Positions 9,590 through 17,701 of a DNA stretch of 26,089 nucleotides are shown one piece after another; positions within the stretch are counted from its first letter, which is position 1, and each line of letters starts with the position of its first letter. The stretch covers positions 1-26,089 of the forward strand of contig JAITIS010000087.1 in NCBI GenBank assembly GCA_031279305.1, in the 5' to 3' direction. The notes beneath the pieces were generated by a model. The model was not told the DNA's origin. It ran no database searches and worked only from the letters and a program-made list of their open reading frames with translations. The DNA comes from Candidatus Margulisiibacteriota bacterium (GTDB taxonomy: Bacteria > Margulisbacteria > Termititenacia > Termititenacales > Termititenacaceae). Made by a program: the position numbers and the translations under genes.

Positions 9590-10581
9590 CAGGCCAGCTC
9601 CGCCAGCGCGCAGATCAGCGCGGTCTTAGGCTCCAGCCGGCCGGTTTTCATCTGCAGATCTGCTTTTTGTAATTCATAATAGGTGTTTTTCAGCTGCGCG
9701 AGGGTGTAATTGGCGGCATAACGCCTGAGCATATTCACATAGCCGGGTTTTACCTTGAGCAGGCTGGCCGCTTCGTAATTGTCGCCGGGCGGAATTTCTT
9801 TTATCTGCAGCAGCTCTCGCACGCGGTTGCTCAAGAAAGCCAAAAGCCCCGGCGCAGATTCGCCGCGCTTGAGCATAGCCGCGGTCAGGGCTAAGAGCTC
9901 CGGAATATTCCGGGCGTATAGCCTGTCCCGCAGATCCAGTATTTGCAGCTCGCCCTGACTGGCCACGGCCTGCGCGTCCGCCAGAGTTATTTGAGGCCGG
10001 CCCGCGGCATAAGTCAGGATTTTTTCAATCTCATTCACCAGCACGCCGAGGGAAATGCCCGCCGTCTCGACCAAAAACTCCGCGGCTGCTTCGTCGATCC
10101 CGGTATTTTTGCCGCGCAGATAACCGGCGAGCCAGTCCGTAACTTTGGCCCGGTCCCACTGGGCAAAAGCCGCAAATTGGCGTATCTCCGCGTGCTTTTG
10201 GAAAAACTTAAAACATTTTTTGCGCTGGTCAATCTTGCCGTGCACAATAAAAGCCGCGGTTACGCCGTCCGGGATACGGCCCAGAGAGTCCAAAAGCAGA
10301 TCGAGCGGCTTGTCTTCCGGCGGCTCCGCGTCCGCTTCTTCCGGGTTTTTGGGGGGAGGAGCCAGAAAAAAAGGATCATAGACCAGCACCAGCCGGCGCG
10401 GCGCAAAAACCGGTATCGTCTGGATAGAATTGACAATGCGGTCAGGATCAGCCTCCGCGGCGGCAATGACATCTAGGCCAAAGGCTTCCAGCGCCGGATC
10501 GACGTACTGTTTTTTCAATTCCCGGACGCTCTGCTCCAGCAAATAATTTTCCTCGCCGTAAATAAGATACAGTTTAGGCAT
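9589..10581 (-). CDS. holA: DNA polymerase III delta subunit
   Basis: Clamp-loader subunit that opens the beta sliding clamp. The N-terminus MPKLYLIYGEENYLLEQ is the canonical delta start, and the central ISLGVLVNEIEKILTYA segment is typical of the family. The protein is 330 aa, the usual length. Start ATG 10581 was preferred over an 89-residue upstream extension that runs through the neighbouring hydrolase gene in another frame. It overlaps that gene by 8 nt. GAGCGGA lies about 7 nt upstream as a moderate SD. Presence with dnaB in one transcript puts two replisome genes under common control. Confidence 0.92.
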   Translation of the reverse strand: MPKLYLIYGEENYLLEQSVRELKKQYVDPALEAFGLDVIAAAEADPDRIVNSIQTIPVFAPRRLVLVYDPFFLAPPPKNPEEADAEPPEDKPLDLLLDSLGRIPDGVTAAFIVHGKIDQRKKCFKFFQKHAEIRQFAAFAQWDRAKVTDWLAGYLRGKNTGIDEAAAEFLVETAGISLGVLVNEIEKILTYAAGRPQITLADAQAVASQGELQILDLRDRLYARNIPELLALTAAMLKRGESAPGLLAFLSNRVRELLQIKEIPPGDNYEAASLLKVKPGYVNMLRRYAANYTLAQLKNTYYELQKADLQMKTGRLEPKTALICALAELA

Positions 10582-11149
10582 AATATTTCCGCTCGGCGCC
10601 GATAGTCGAGCTCTCGGCGTGTCCCGGCCAGACTGCGACATCGTCAGGCAAAAGCAAAAGTTTTTGCAGGGAATCCTGCATAGCCTGTCCATCGCCGCCC
10701 CACAGATCGGTGCGCCCCAGATAACCGCCGGCAAAAAGCGTGTCGCCGGAGAAAAGATTTTTTCCCCACAAGAGACAAGAAGAACCGGGCGTGTGCCCCG
10801 GCGTGGGAATAACCCGCAGCCAGTCCAGTCCAGAGAGCGCGTCCGCATACCAGTGATCTACTAAAAGCTCGCCGATATGATAATAATCTTTTTCTTTGGC
10901 CAGCAGCTCCCGGTCTTTGAACGGCGTGTAGACGGGAATATTGTATTTTTTTTTCAATTCATTATTGGCCATCACGTGGTCCCAGTGGCCGTGCGTATTG
11001 AGTATGGCCAGAGGCTGGAGTTTTTTTTCCGCGATCCGCGCGGCTATTCGCTCCGCCGCGGCTCCGGGATCGATAATAACCGCGCCGGCGTCCGCCGCGG
11101 CTAGATAGCAATTGGTGCTCAACGGCCCGACAATAATCCGCTCGATCAT
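10574..11149 (-). CDS. Metallo-beta-lactamase-fold hydrolase, glyoxalase II-like
   Basis: 191-aa cytosolic hydrolase with two-metal ligands all visible: THGHWDH (His53, His55, Asp57, His58), PGHTPG (His119), SGDTLF (Asp136) and WPGHAESS (His177). The length and the GGYLGRTDL segment match the short YcbL/glyoxalase II-like group that lacks the C-terminal glutathione-binding domain, so the substrate is probably a thioester or related small molecule but cannot be named. The start overlaps the lptD-like stop by 4 nt (ATGA), which suggests coupled translation. Confidence 0.88.
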   Translation of the reverse strand: MIERIIVGPLSTNCYLAAADAGAVIIDPGAAAERIAARIAEKKLQPLAILNTHGHWDHVMANNELKKKYNIPVYTPFKDRELLAKEKDYYHIGELLVDHWYADALSGLDWLRVIPTPGHTPGSSCLLWGKNLFSGDTLFAGGYLGRTDLWGGDGQAMQDSLQKLLLLPDDVAVWPGHAESSTIGAERKYYA

Positions 11150-12762
11150 TTTTTCATGCTTATTCCGAAAGAAAACTGGCTATAATATTCCGACCAATTG
11201 ACCTTCACATTCCAGCAGTGCATTTTGAATTCTCCGCCGTACACCCTGTCGCGGATTTTGTGTTCGGTGACCGAGTAATACTGCTCATAATGCAGCTTGA
11301 AATCGCCGAACAATTTCCAGCCCACGCCCCAGTTATTCTCCTCGGAAGTGCCGGCGTAAAAAGTCTCCGCGTTAAACGGCGAGAAACCGCGCTCATAGGG
11401 CGTATACTTATAGCCGGCCTTGAGGCTCAATCTGTCCCAGTCTTTTTCGCCATTGACATAGTAAACCAGACGCGACCACAGCCCGGACAGATAACCGCCG
11501 TTAAAATAAGTCGAGTCGCTGTACAGCGCGCCGGCGGTCAGTTTGCCCCAGCCGCCCTCAAAACCGCGGTAAAGATCGCCTTCCCAGTTCTGCTGGCGGT
11601 AGTCCCGCGTGCCGTCCTCGAAATCCACGTCGCCGACCGTGGATATAGTTTCGACATTTTCCTCCAGCTGATTGACCACAAAGCCGTTGAAAGTATATTT
11701 CAGGCCGGTGTTCCAGATCTCGTAGGCCGGCAGGGTCAGGGCGACTTTGGGGCGGTAAGTGACCCACTGGTAGCCGATCATTTCGCGGTTGACCAGCTCG
11801 AAAATAAATTCTGGATAATCGTTTTTACTGGGCGGCAGAATTCCGCGGAAAAAATCATCGATGATCTGACTGCGGCTTTTCTGCGGCACGCCGAGCAGGA
11901 TGCGGTGCTGCCAGCCGTAGGAAAAACGTCCGCCCAAACCGGAGAGATAATGCGCCCGGATCTGGCCGCGGTGGGTCTGGCTTAGTTTATAATTATCGGT
12001 GAACCCGCTGCGCAGGCCCAGTTTTTCCAGATAATGCAGATCTAAAGTGCCGTTAAATTTTTCATTTTGGTAAAAGCTCCAGCCGATTTTCACATAATTG
12101 CCTTCCGCCGGATTGTAACCCAGCTTGGGGATCGCGGCGTAAGTGTTGTCCTGATCGCCGTTTAGATCCGCGACGCTGTTGGGCACATAGGCCACCGGCA
12201 GGAAAAAGAAATAGACGACCGCGTGATCATTCACCATATTGCCCCATTCTGGATAAAGGGTCATTTTTTGGGCGGTAATATGGTTGCAGGGATTGGCTTC
12301 GTTGGGACAGGTGGTTTGATAGGCGTCGTGTATGACTATGGAGTCCTCGCCGATAACCACGGATTTGCCCTTGATATGACTGCCCAGAATATTCATGCCC
12401 ACATCCCGGCCTTTGGCCGCTCTGGACGACAAATCATAGTCCAGCGCCCGGCCGTAGATCTGCTGCTGGGCGCGGTTGAAAACAAATCCGTCCGACACGG
12501 TTAGCTGTCTGGCCTGAAAATCCACCGTGGTGGAGTTCGCGCGCAGATTCACATCGCCGTTGATCACCACCACATTGCCGCTGGCGCGCGCGTATTGATT
12601 CTCGCCGGCGTAGCGGACAAAATCCGCCTCTATCGAGAAAGCGTTGGGCGGCACGATTTCCGGCACAGAGAGCGTCGGCAGTCGTTCCGGCATATCAGGA
12701 TTTTCAGCCGTCAGCAAAGCCAGCGTTAAACCAAATGCGCATAAATATTCAGCCCAGCGCAT
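11146..12762 (-). CDS. LptD/OstA-like outer-membrane protein
   Basis: Probable lipopolysaccharide-assembly protein of the outer membrane. Residues 1-20 are a signal peptide, ~40-140 an OstA/LptA-like beta-jellyroll (ADFVRYAGENQYARASGNVVV), and the rest is barrel-like. The segment DAYQTTCPNEANPCNHI..., followed by YFFFLPVAYVP, matches the LptD stretch around its conserved cysteine and the start of the barrel; Cys152 and Cys159 are available for a disulfide. At 538 aa it is clearly shorter than proteobacterial LptD (~780). ATG 12762 is used; a TTG at 12765 is equally possible, with AGAGG six nt before it. It overlaps the end of dnaB by 14 nt. Confidence 0.82.
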   Translation of the reverse strand: MRWAEYLCAFGLTLALLTAENPDMPERLPTLSVPEIVPPNAFSIEADFVRYAGENQYARASGNVVVINGDVNLRANSTTVDFQARQLTVSDGFVFNRAQQQIYGRALDYDLSSRAAKGRDVGMNILGSHIKGKSVVIGEDSIVIHDAYQTTCPNEANPCNHITAQKMTLYPEWGNMVNDHAVVYFFFLPVAYVPNSVADLNGDQDNTYAAIPKLGYNPAEGNYVKIGWSFYQNEKFNGTLDLHYLEKLGLRSGFTDNYKLSQTHRGQIRAHYLSGLGGRFSYGWQHRILLGVPQKSRSQIIDDFFRGILPPSKNDYPEFIFELVNREMIGYQWVTYRPKVALTLPAYEIWNTGLKYTFNGFVVNQLEENVETISTVGDVDFEDGTRDYRQQNWEGDLYRGFEGGWGKLTAGALYSDSTYFNGGYLSGLWSRLVYYVNGEKDWDRLSLKAGYKYTPYERGFSPFNAETFYAGTSEENNWGVGWKLFGDFKLHYEQYYSVTEHKIRDRVYGGEFKMHCWNVKVNWSEYYSQFSFGISMKK

Positions 12763-14101
12763 CAACCGGAACCTCTACGCTGGCGCTGTTGACAAACTTG
12801 GTCAATTCTTTGCGGAAAATCAGATTTACCGTGCCGGTGCGGCCGTTGCGGTGTTTGGCCACGATGATCTGGGCGGAGTTGTCTTCCGACTGGCCGCCCA
12901 GCGCGTAATAACTCTGCCGGTGCACGAATAAAATCAGATCCGCCACCTGCTCCACCTCGCCGGATTCGCGGAGGTCGGACATTTTGGGCATCTGGTCGCT
13001 GCGCTGTTCGATGCCGCGGTTTAACTGGGAGATGACGATGATCGGCACTTCCAATTCTTTGGACAGGCTTTTCAGAGCGCGGGCGATTTCGGAGATTTCC
13101 AGATAGCGCGACTCCGCGCGCCGCTGGCTGCCTTTGATGAGCGTCAGATAATCCACAATAATGAGCCGGACATCGTGCTCGATCTTGAGCCGGCGCGCTT
13201 TGGCCTGCAATTCGACCATAGTCAGCTCGGAAGAATCATCAATAAAAATCGGCGCCTCGCTCAGGCGGCTGACCGCGCGGGCGACTTTTTTCCATTCAAA
13301 ATCCTGCAGGTTTTTGCTTTTGAGGTTCTGGGCGTCCACCTCCGCCTCGGAGCAGAGCATGCGCTCGACCAGCGATTTTTTAGACATCTCCAGCGAAAAG
13401 ATAGCCACGGTCGCTTTGTCCTTGATGGCGGCGTTCGCCGCGACATTCAGGGCAAAAGCGGTCTTGCCCATCGAGGGGCGGGCGGCCACTATGATCATAT
13501 CGGAGCGCTGAAACCCGCAGGTAAGCGCGTCCAGATCGATAAAATGCGAGCGCAGTCCCGGCAGTTCCTTGTTGTCGTAATTTTTATCGATATCGTCCAT
13601 TACGACATCGAGGATCTGCTCGATCGGCTGAAACCCCCGACGGATATTGCGCTGGGCCAGCTCAAAAACAGTTTTTTGGGCGGCGCCCAGTATTTCATCC
13701 GGATCGCCGTCGTGCTCAAAAGCCTGCGCGGCCATATCCGCGGCGGCGGAGATGATGGTTCGGAGAATATAATTTTTTTCGATTATTTCCGCGTAATATT
13801 CCGCGTGGGCCGGAGAAGCGACCGCGCCCGCCAGATCAGCCAGATACACCCGCCCGCCCGCGGCCTCCAGCAGGTCTTTTTGCTTTAGATTTTCGGCGAC
13901 AGTCACCATATCCACCGGATCGTTGCGGCTGAAAAGCTCCAGCGCGGCCTGATAAATATGCCGGTGGGCATCGCGGTAAAAAGCCTCCGGCTGAAGATTC
14001 TTTTCCATAACCCGCATCACGGCATCACGGTTAAGCAGCAGGGCGCCGATCAGATTTTGTTCCGCTTCCAGATTTTGCGGCGGGAGTCTTTCCTCAGGCA
14101 T
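12749..14101 (-). CDS. dnaB: Replicative DNA helicase
   Basis: Hexameric 5'-3' helicase that unwinds the replication fork. The N-terminus MPEERLPPQNLEAEQNLIGALL is canonical and fixes the start. The primase-interacting N-domain runs to ~residue 150 and the RecA-like motor follows, with Walker A ARPSMGKT at 207-214. SLEMSKKSL, LIIVDYLTLI and the ISQLNRGIEQR motif follow in order. The protein is 450 aa with no intein. It is the first gene of the long minus-strand operon. No SD precedes the ATG; instead the -10 box lies 9 nt away, inside a GC-rich inverted repeat. Confidence 0.97.
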   Translation of the reverse strand: MPEERLPPQNLEAEQNLIGALLLNRDAVMRVMEKNLQPEAFYRDAHRHIYQAALELFSRNDPVDMVTVAENLKQKDLLEAAGGRVYLADLAGAVASPAHAEYYAEIIEKNYILRTIISAAADMAAQAFEHDGDPDEILGAAQKTVFELAQRNIRRGFQPIEQILDVVMDDIDKNYDNKELPGLRSHFIDLDALTCGFQRSDMIIVAARPSMGKTAFALNVAANAAIKDKATVAIFSLEMSKKSLVERMLCSEAEVDAQNLKSKNLQDFEWKKVARAVSRLSEAPIFIDDSSELTMVELQAKARRLKIEHDVRLIIVDYLTLIKGSQRRAESRYLEISEIARALKSLSKELEVPIIVISQLNRGIEQRSDQMPKMSDLRESGEVEQVADLILFVHRQSYYALGGQSEDNSAQIIVAKHRNGRTGTVNLIFRKELTKFVNSASVEVPVDALG

Positions 14102-14102
14102 A

Positions 14103-14128
14103 GGGGGTTTATTTTAGGGTAAACCCCC
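14103..14128. repeat. 9-bp inverted repeat overlapping the dnaB -10 box
   Basis: GGGGGTTTA (14103-14111) and TAAACCCCC (14120-14128) form perfect arms around an 8-nt centre. The structure begins one nt from the dnaB start codon and includes the -10 box. It can act as an operator in DNA or as a start-blocking hairpin in any longer transcript. No U-tract follows it, so it is not a terminator. Confidence 0.5.
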
Positions 14129-14139
14129 GCAAAAGTCAC
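14111..14139 (-). promoter_or_regulatory. dnaB operon promoter, leaderless type
   Basis: Minus strand: GTGACT (14139-14134), 17-bp spacer, TAAAAT (14116-14111). The -10 ends 9 nt before the dnaB ATG, so the predicted transcript would begin about 3 nt before the start codon. The 5' region of the gene has no SD. Confidence 0.5.
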
Positions 14140-14166
14140 CCCCGTTTCCACAAACCACAGGCGCCG

Positions 14167-14175
14167 TGCTATAAT
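14167..14175 (+). promoter_or_regulatory. Extended -10 promoter of the 155-aa unknown gene
   Basis: TGCTATAAT, identical to the extended -10 of metK, lies here; the -35 region is weak. Transcription would start near 14182, just before the AGAGGGGG ribosome-binding site at ~14187-14194. It is divergent from the dnaB promoter. Confidence 0.6.
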
Positions 14176-14198
14176 CAGAACGCCAAGAGGGGGAAGCC

Positions 14199-14666
14199 GT
14201 GGAGGCCAATTTTAAGCCGAACAATATTTATTCGTCCGCGGCGGGAGCCGCCGGCGAGGTTTGGAAAATTCTCAAAAAAGAAGAGCAAAAAGGCAAAAGC
14301 AAGGTAGCCGACGCAATTCGCAAATATCATCTGGCGCACCAGCAGGTCAAACAGGAGCTGGCCAAAAGTCTAAGCGAGGAAACAGGGTTAGACGTCAGCC
14401 CCAACAGCGACATAGTGAACAACGCGATTTTTTCGCTGTCGCTGGGGCGCATTTTTGAGAACAGCGGCGGCGAGGAGCAGCTGCAGCCCGATCTCAAGCT
14501 GGCGCTGCAGCATTTCGACAGCGAGTCCGAGGGAGCGAAAAAAGCCGTGGCCAGACAGCTCAGCAAAGGCAGCGAGCAAGAAGTGCCGGCTGACGACCGG
14601 CTCATCAGAATGGATATAGACGAGATTTCTGTCCGCACTATCGAAAATCCGCGGTTGATAGGGTAA
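14199..14666 (+). CDS. Unknown 155-aa charged helical protein
   Basis: I do not recognise a family. The start is GTG 14199, supported by a strong AGAGGGGG five nt upstream and an extended -10 promoter. The 155-aa product has no signal peptide or membrane segment. Its first half is lysine/glutamate-rich and predicted helical (WKILKKEEQKGKSKVADAIRKYHLAHQQVKQELAK). The second half has a leucine-rich helical stretch (IFSLSLGRIF, LKLALQHF) and an acidic tail (LIRMDIDEISVRTIENP). It is divergent from dnaB and ends in a strong terminator, so it is a self-contained unit. Good SD, promoter, terminator and host-like composition argue that it is a real gene. Confidence 0.7.
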   Translation: MEANFKPNNIYSSAAGAAGEVWKILKKEEQKGKSKVADAIRKYHLAHQQVKQELAKSLSEETGLDVSPNSDIVNNAIFSLSLGRIFENSGGEEQLQPDLKLALQHFDSESEGAKKAVARQLSKGSEQEVPADDRLIRMDIDEISVRTIENPRLIG

Positions 14667-14687
14667 ATCCACAACACAAATATCTGA

Positions 14688-14719
14688 AAAATGCCAAGTT
14701 TAGCCTTGGCATTTTTTTT
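14688..14719 (+). terminator. Intrinsic terminator after the 155-aa gene
   Basis: ATGCCAAG (14691-14698), six-nt loop TTTAGC, CTTGGCAT (14705-14712), followed by a run of T to 14719. Flanking A's and T's extend the pairing to about 11 bp. This is a textbook rho-independent terminator. Confidence 0.92.
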
Positions 14720-14776
14720 GCTATTTTTGTTTATAAAGTTAGCGAATGCTTAACTTGTTTTAGAAAGGGGCATTTT

Positions 14777-15159
14777 ATGAGAAAAGCGGCAAGTATGGCG
14801 CCAGAGATTATTGAAAATAAAATATTTTTGTTAAGGGGGCAAAAGGAGTGGCAATGCTTTCCAGCGTGCTAAACAGCAAGCGAGCAATCTTGGTGAATAT
14901 CCAGATTATGCGCATTTTTACCAGATTGAGAAAAATAATGCTCACTCATCAAGATTTGCAGATAAAATTAGAAAAACTTTTACGCGAGCAAATAATCCAG
15001 AAAGGCTGCCTGTCAAAACACGCCAAGCAAATCGCCAGTATTTTTGAGGCAATCCAAGAGTTATTAAAAAACGACGCGGCAATTGTCAAACAAATAACTT
15101 ATACGGAAGAAAAAGCAAAAAACAGAAAGCGGGGATTTCAGCCGCCGGAGAAAAAGTAA
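14777..15159 (+). pseudogene. ORF6N-domain protein gene broken by internal deletion
   Basis: ATG 14777, with AAAGGGG seven nt upstream, opens with MRKAASMAPEIIENKIFLLRGQK. This is the usual start of ORF6N (KilA-N-related) DNA-binding proteins. The frame then hits a stop at about 14870. In another frame, from about 14842 to 15159, the sequence resumes with VAMLSSVLNSKRAILVNIQIMRIFTRLR, the typical end of the same domain, and continues into a helical C-terminal tail. The intervening ~60-70 residues of the domain are missing, so an internal deletion near 14840 joined the two ends out of frame. A restart at ATG 14854 inside the remnant might still make a C-terminal fragment, but the DNA-binding fold is lost. 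ORF6N proteins are typical of phages and mobile elements. Confidence 0.8.
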
Positions 15160-15169
15160 CGCCCCTCAA

Positions 15170-15198
15170 TTGAGAGGATACGGCTGTTCAGCTATAAT
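15170..15198 (+). promoter_or_regulatory. Promoter of the restriction-methylase gene, leaderless type
   Basis: TTGAGA (15170-15175), 17-bp spacer, perfect TATAAT (15193-15198). Transcription should start near 15205, only about 3 nt before the ATG at 15208. There is no SD in the gap. Confidence 0.75.
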
Positions 15199-15207
15199 CA
15201 CCTAATA

Positions 15208-17661
15208 ATGACCGATTACAGCGGACTGAGCGAAGAAGAACTAAAAAACAGAATCGCCAGAGATTTTTTTCCAAAATATGACTGCGCCGGACGCCGGCAC
15301 AACATCGATTTTATTGTCGAGGACAAAGGGCTCAATGTGCTTTACGCGGAGGCCAAAAACAAACCGGCGGATGTTTGCGCGATGTTCGCCCAGCTCATTC
15401 TGACCATCGGCAAAGCCAGGGCGTACAATCACACCCTGCCGCCGCCTTTCCTAGGCGCATTTGACAGCGCCAAAATAGTTTTTCTGCCCTATCACGCCGT
15501 GCAGGATATATTTTATCTCAATGATTTTAACTGGAAAGTCGCGCCGTCCGACCACGGCACGCGCGAGTTCAAGCTGGCGCGGGACAAAATCCAAAAAATT
15601 GTCGAGAAAGAAAAATATGAATACCACTGGCATAAAGACGGCGAAGCCTTGCAAAATTTCATCAAAAAAAGCCTCGTCTCCGGCCAGTCCTCCTCCGGCA
15701 AGGTAAAAATCGACAAGAATAATTTCACGCATATTTATCTGCGCTGGCTCGCCGAGGTCAAGCCGATAATCAATTGCGACTGGAACGAGGTCAAAAAGGC
15801 CGATATTCAGAACTGCGATTTTTACCGCGCCGATCTTTTCGTGGACGACAAAAACACGGACAGCATCGACGACGACACGCCGATCAAAAATAAACTGTTC
15901 GTGATTTTCCGCGACGGGCATTACGAAATAGCCAAAAACAAAACCGGCAGTATGTTTGATTCCAGCATTTATTTTCGGCCGGGCGGCAAAACCGTCTACG
16001 AGCAGTTCTGGAAAAAATACAAACGCCCGCCGTTAACGGAATTTCAGGATTTTATTGTCGATCGGCGCGACCTGTTGGTGGGGCAGGATGTGCGCGAGCG
16101 CAAAGGCGCGTATTTCACGCCCGGCATCTGGGTGGAAAAATCGCAGGAATATCTCGCCAAAGTTTTCGGCGAGAACTGGCAGGACGAATATTATGTCTGG
16201 GACTGCGCCGCCGGCACGGGCAATCTGCTCGTCGGCCTGACCAACAAATATCATATCTGGGCTTCGGATTATGACGCGGCCAATATCGCCACGATGCGCG
16301 AGCGCATCAACAACGGCGCGCTGCTGCTCAAAGACCACGTTTTCAAATTTGATTTCTTGAACGACGATTTTTGTAAACTGCCGGCGGAATTAAAAAAGAT
16401 AATCGACGACCCTAGGGAACGTAAAAAATTGATAATCTATATCAATCCGCCGTATGCGGAAACTATGTCAAAAGGCAAAAAACACAAAGCGGGAGTAAAT
16501 CAAACATTGATAAACACTAAGTATATTAACCTGATGGGACACTGCGCTAACAGAGAACTTTTTGTGCAGTTTCTGACCAGAATATATTGTGAAATCCCTG
16601 ATTGTAAGATTGCAAATTTTTCAACTTTGAAAAATTTGCAATCTCCAAATTTTTTGGATTTTCGACGTTTTTTTCTAGCCAAACTAGAAAAATTGTTTAT
16701 TGTTCCCGCTGACACATTTGATAATGTAAATGGACAATTCCCTATCGGGTTTTTTATCTGGGACGCCAGCAAAAAAAAGAAATTTAAACAAATTTCCGCT
16801 GACGTTTATAAGAAAATTGATGCTGAAGCGGCGTTGATTAGCACAAAAAGTATATATTGTTATGATAATGACAAATTATTTATCAATCAATGGATAATCT
16901 CCACTCGCAATCGGGTGAATGAAAACAAGATTGGCTTTCTTTCCTGTCTGGGCAATGATTTTCAGCATAACAATATCGTTTTTATAATGAATAACAAAAA
17001 TCAAATGGCCGCGCCCAGAGGAAGTTATATAACCGATAAAAATCTTACCGAAGTAGCTATATATTTTGCTGTTCGTCATTGTATCGAATCCGACTGGCTC
17101 AACGACCGCGATCAGTTTTTATATCCGAATGACGGCTGGCAAGCCGACACAGAATTTCAAAACGATTGCCTAGCCTATGCATTATTCAATAACAATATAC
17201 AAAGCAAATTTGGGACAAATCACTGGATGCCTTTTACCGAAAAAGAAGTGAGAGCGCGGGAAAAATTTGACAGCAGTTTTATGACGGATTTTATGGCTGG
17301 CAGACTGCCGCATACCACGAAGGACAAGCAAATGGAATTATCAAACGTTTCCCGCGGAGCGGCGAAAGGCTCGGTGTCCGCGCGAAAACAAAAGCTGGAA
17401 TTTTCCCCGGAAGCGCTGGCCGTGTTTGACGCCGGGCGGGAGCTGTGGCGGTATTATCACGCCCAGCCGGGCGCCAATGTAAACGCCAGCCTGCACGACA
17501 TACGCGAGTATTTTCAGGGCAGAAATGCAAAAGGCAAGATGAATAACAAATCTAATGACGCGCAATATATGGAGTTAATCAAAAACCTGCGCCAAAATAC
17601 CAAAATACTGGCGGAAAAAATAATACCCAAAGTTTACGACTACGGGTTTTTGAGAGAATAG
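15208..17661 (+). CDS. Type IIG-like restriction endonuclease-methyltransferase
   Basis: 817-aa single-chain enzyme. The N-terminal region has a PD-(D/E)xK-like nuclease signature, Asp34 and Glu48-x-Lys50 (IDFIVEDKG..., YAEAKNK). The N6-adenine methylase core follows: SAM motif I WDCAAGTGN at 331-339 and catalytic NPPY at 413-416. The segment RKGAYFTPGIWVEKSQEYL (~301-319) just before motif I is typical of this class. The C-terminal ~400 residues should hold target recognition. Such fused enzymes act without separate R, M or S genes, and none are nearby. The stretch coding ~430-705 is markedly AT-richer (18 and 19 GC per 60 bases at 16621 and 16861) than the two ends (33 and 38 per 60 at 15421 and 17401). 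Mosaic origin by recombination of the recognition part is likely. The remnant ORF6N gene sits just upstream. Confidence 0.85.
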   Translation: MTDYSGLSEEELKNRIARDFFPKYDCAGRRHNIDFIVEDKGLNVLYAEAKNKPADVCAMFAQLILTIGKARAYNHTLPPPFLGAFDSAKIVFLPYHAVQDIFYLNDFNWKVAPSDHGTREFKLARDKIQKIVEKEKYEYHWHKDGEALQNFIKKSLVSGQSSSGKVKIDKNNFTHIYLRWLAEVKPIINCDWNEVKKADIQNCDFYRADLFVDDKNTDSIDDDTPIKNKLFVIFRDGHYEIAKNKTGSMFDSSIYFRPGGKTVYEQFWKKYKRPPLTEFQDFIVDRRDLLVGQDVRERKGAYFTPGIWVEKSQEYLAKVFGENWQDEYYVWDCAAGTGNLLVGLTNKYHIWASDYDAANIATMRERINNGALLLKDHVFKFDFLNDDFCKLPAELKKIIDDPRERKKLIIYINPPYAETMSKGKKHKAGVNQTLINTKYINLMGHCANRELFVQFLTRIYCEIPDCKIANFSTLKNLQSPNFLDFRRFFLAKLEKLFIVPADTFDNVNGQFPIGFFIWDASKKKKFKQISADVYKKIDAEAALISTKSIYCYDNDKLFINQWIISTRNRVNENKIGFLSCLGNDFQHNNIVFIMNNKNQMAAPRGSYITDKNLTEVAIYFAVRHCIESDWLNDRDQFLYPNDGWQADTEFQNDCLAYALFNNNIQSKFGTNHWMPFTEKEVRAREKFDSSFMTDFMAGRLPHTTKDKQMELSNVSRGAAKGSVSARKQKLEFSPEALAVFDAGRELWRYYHAQPGANVNASLHDIREYFQGRNAKGKMNNKSNDAQYMELIKNLRQNTKILAEKIIPKVYDYGFLRE

Positions 17662-17701
17662 ACACGCTATATGTAGCGTATGCACACCATATATAGCGTG
17701 T
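17662..17701. terminator. Inverted repeat between convergent genes, possible two-way terminator
   Basis: ACACGCTATAT (17662-17672) and ATATAGCGTGT (17691-17701) are perfect 11-bp arms with an 18-nt loop. They fill the whole gap between the convergent methylase and amidase genes and touch the amidase stop codon. No long U-tract is present, so termination is inferred from position. Confidence 0.5.

Noticed and set aside
11218..11985. 255-aa open frame on the plus strand over the lptD-like gene
   Set aside because: Shadow of the real minus-strand gene; no promoter, SD or family resemblance.
12749..14101. Intein in dnaB
   Set aside because: The protein is 450 aa with all helicase motifs in normal spacing, leaving no room for an intein.
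14740..17683. TAGCGAATGC (14740) and TAGCGTATGC (17674) as possible att-like direct repeats around the accessory patch
   Set aside because: Only 9 of 10 bases match over a short length and no integrase is present, so chance is a sufficient explanation.
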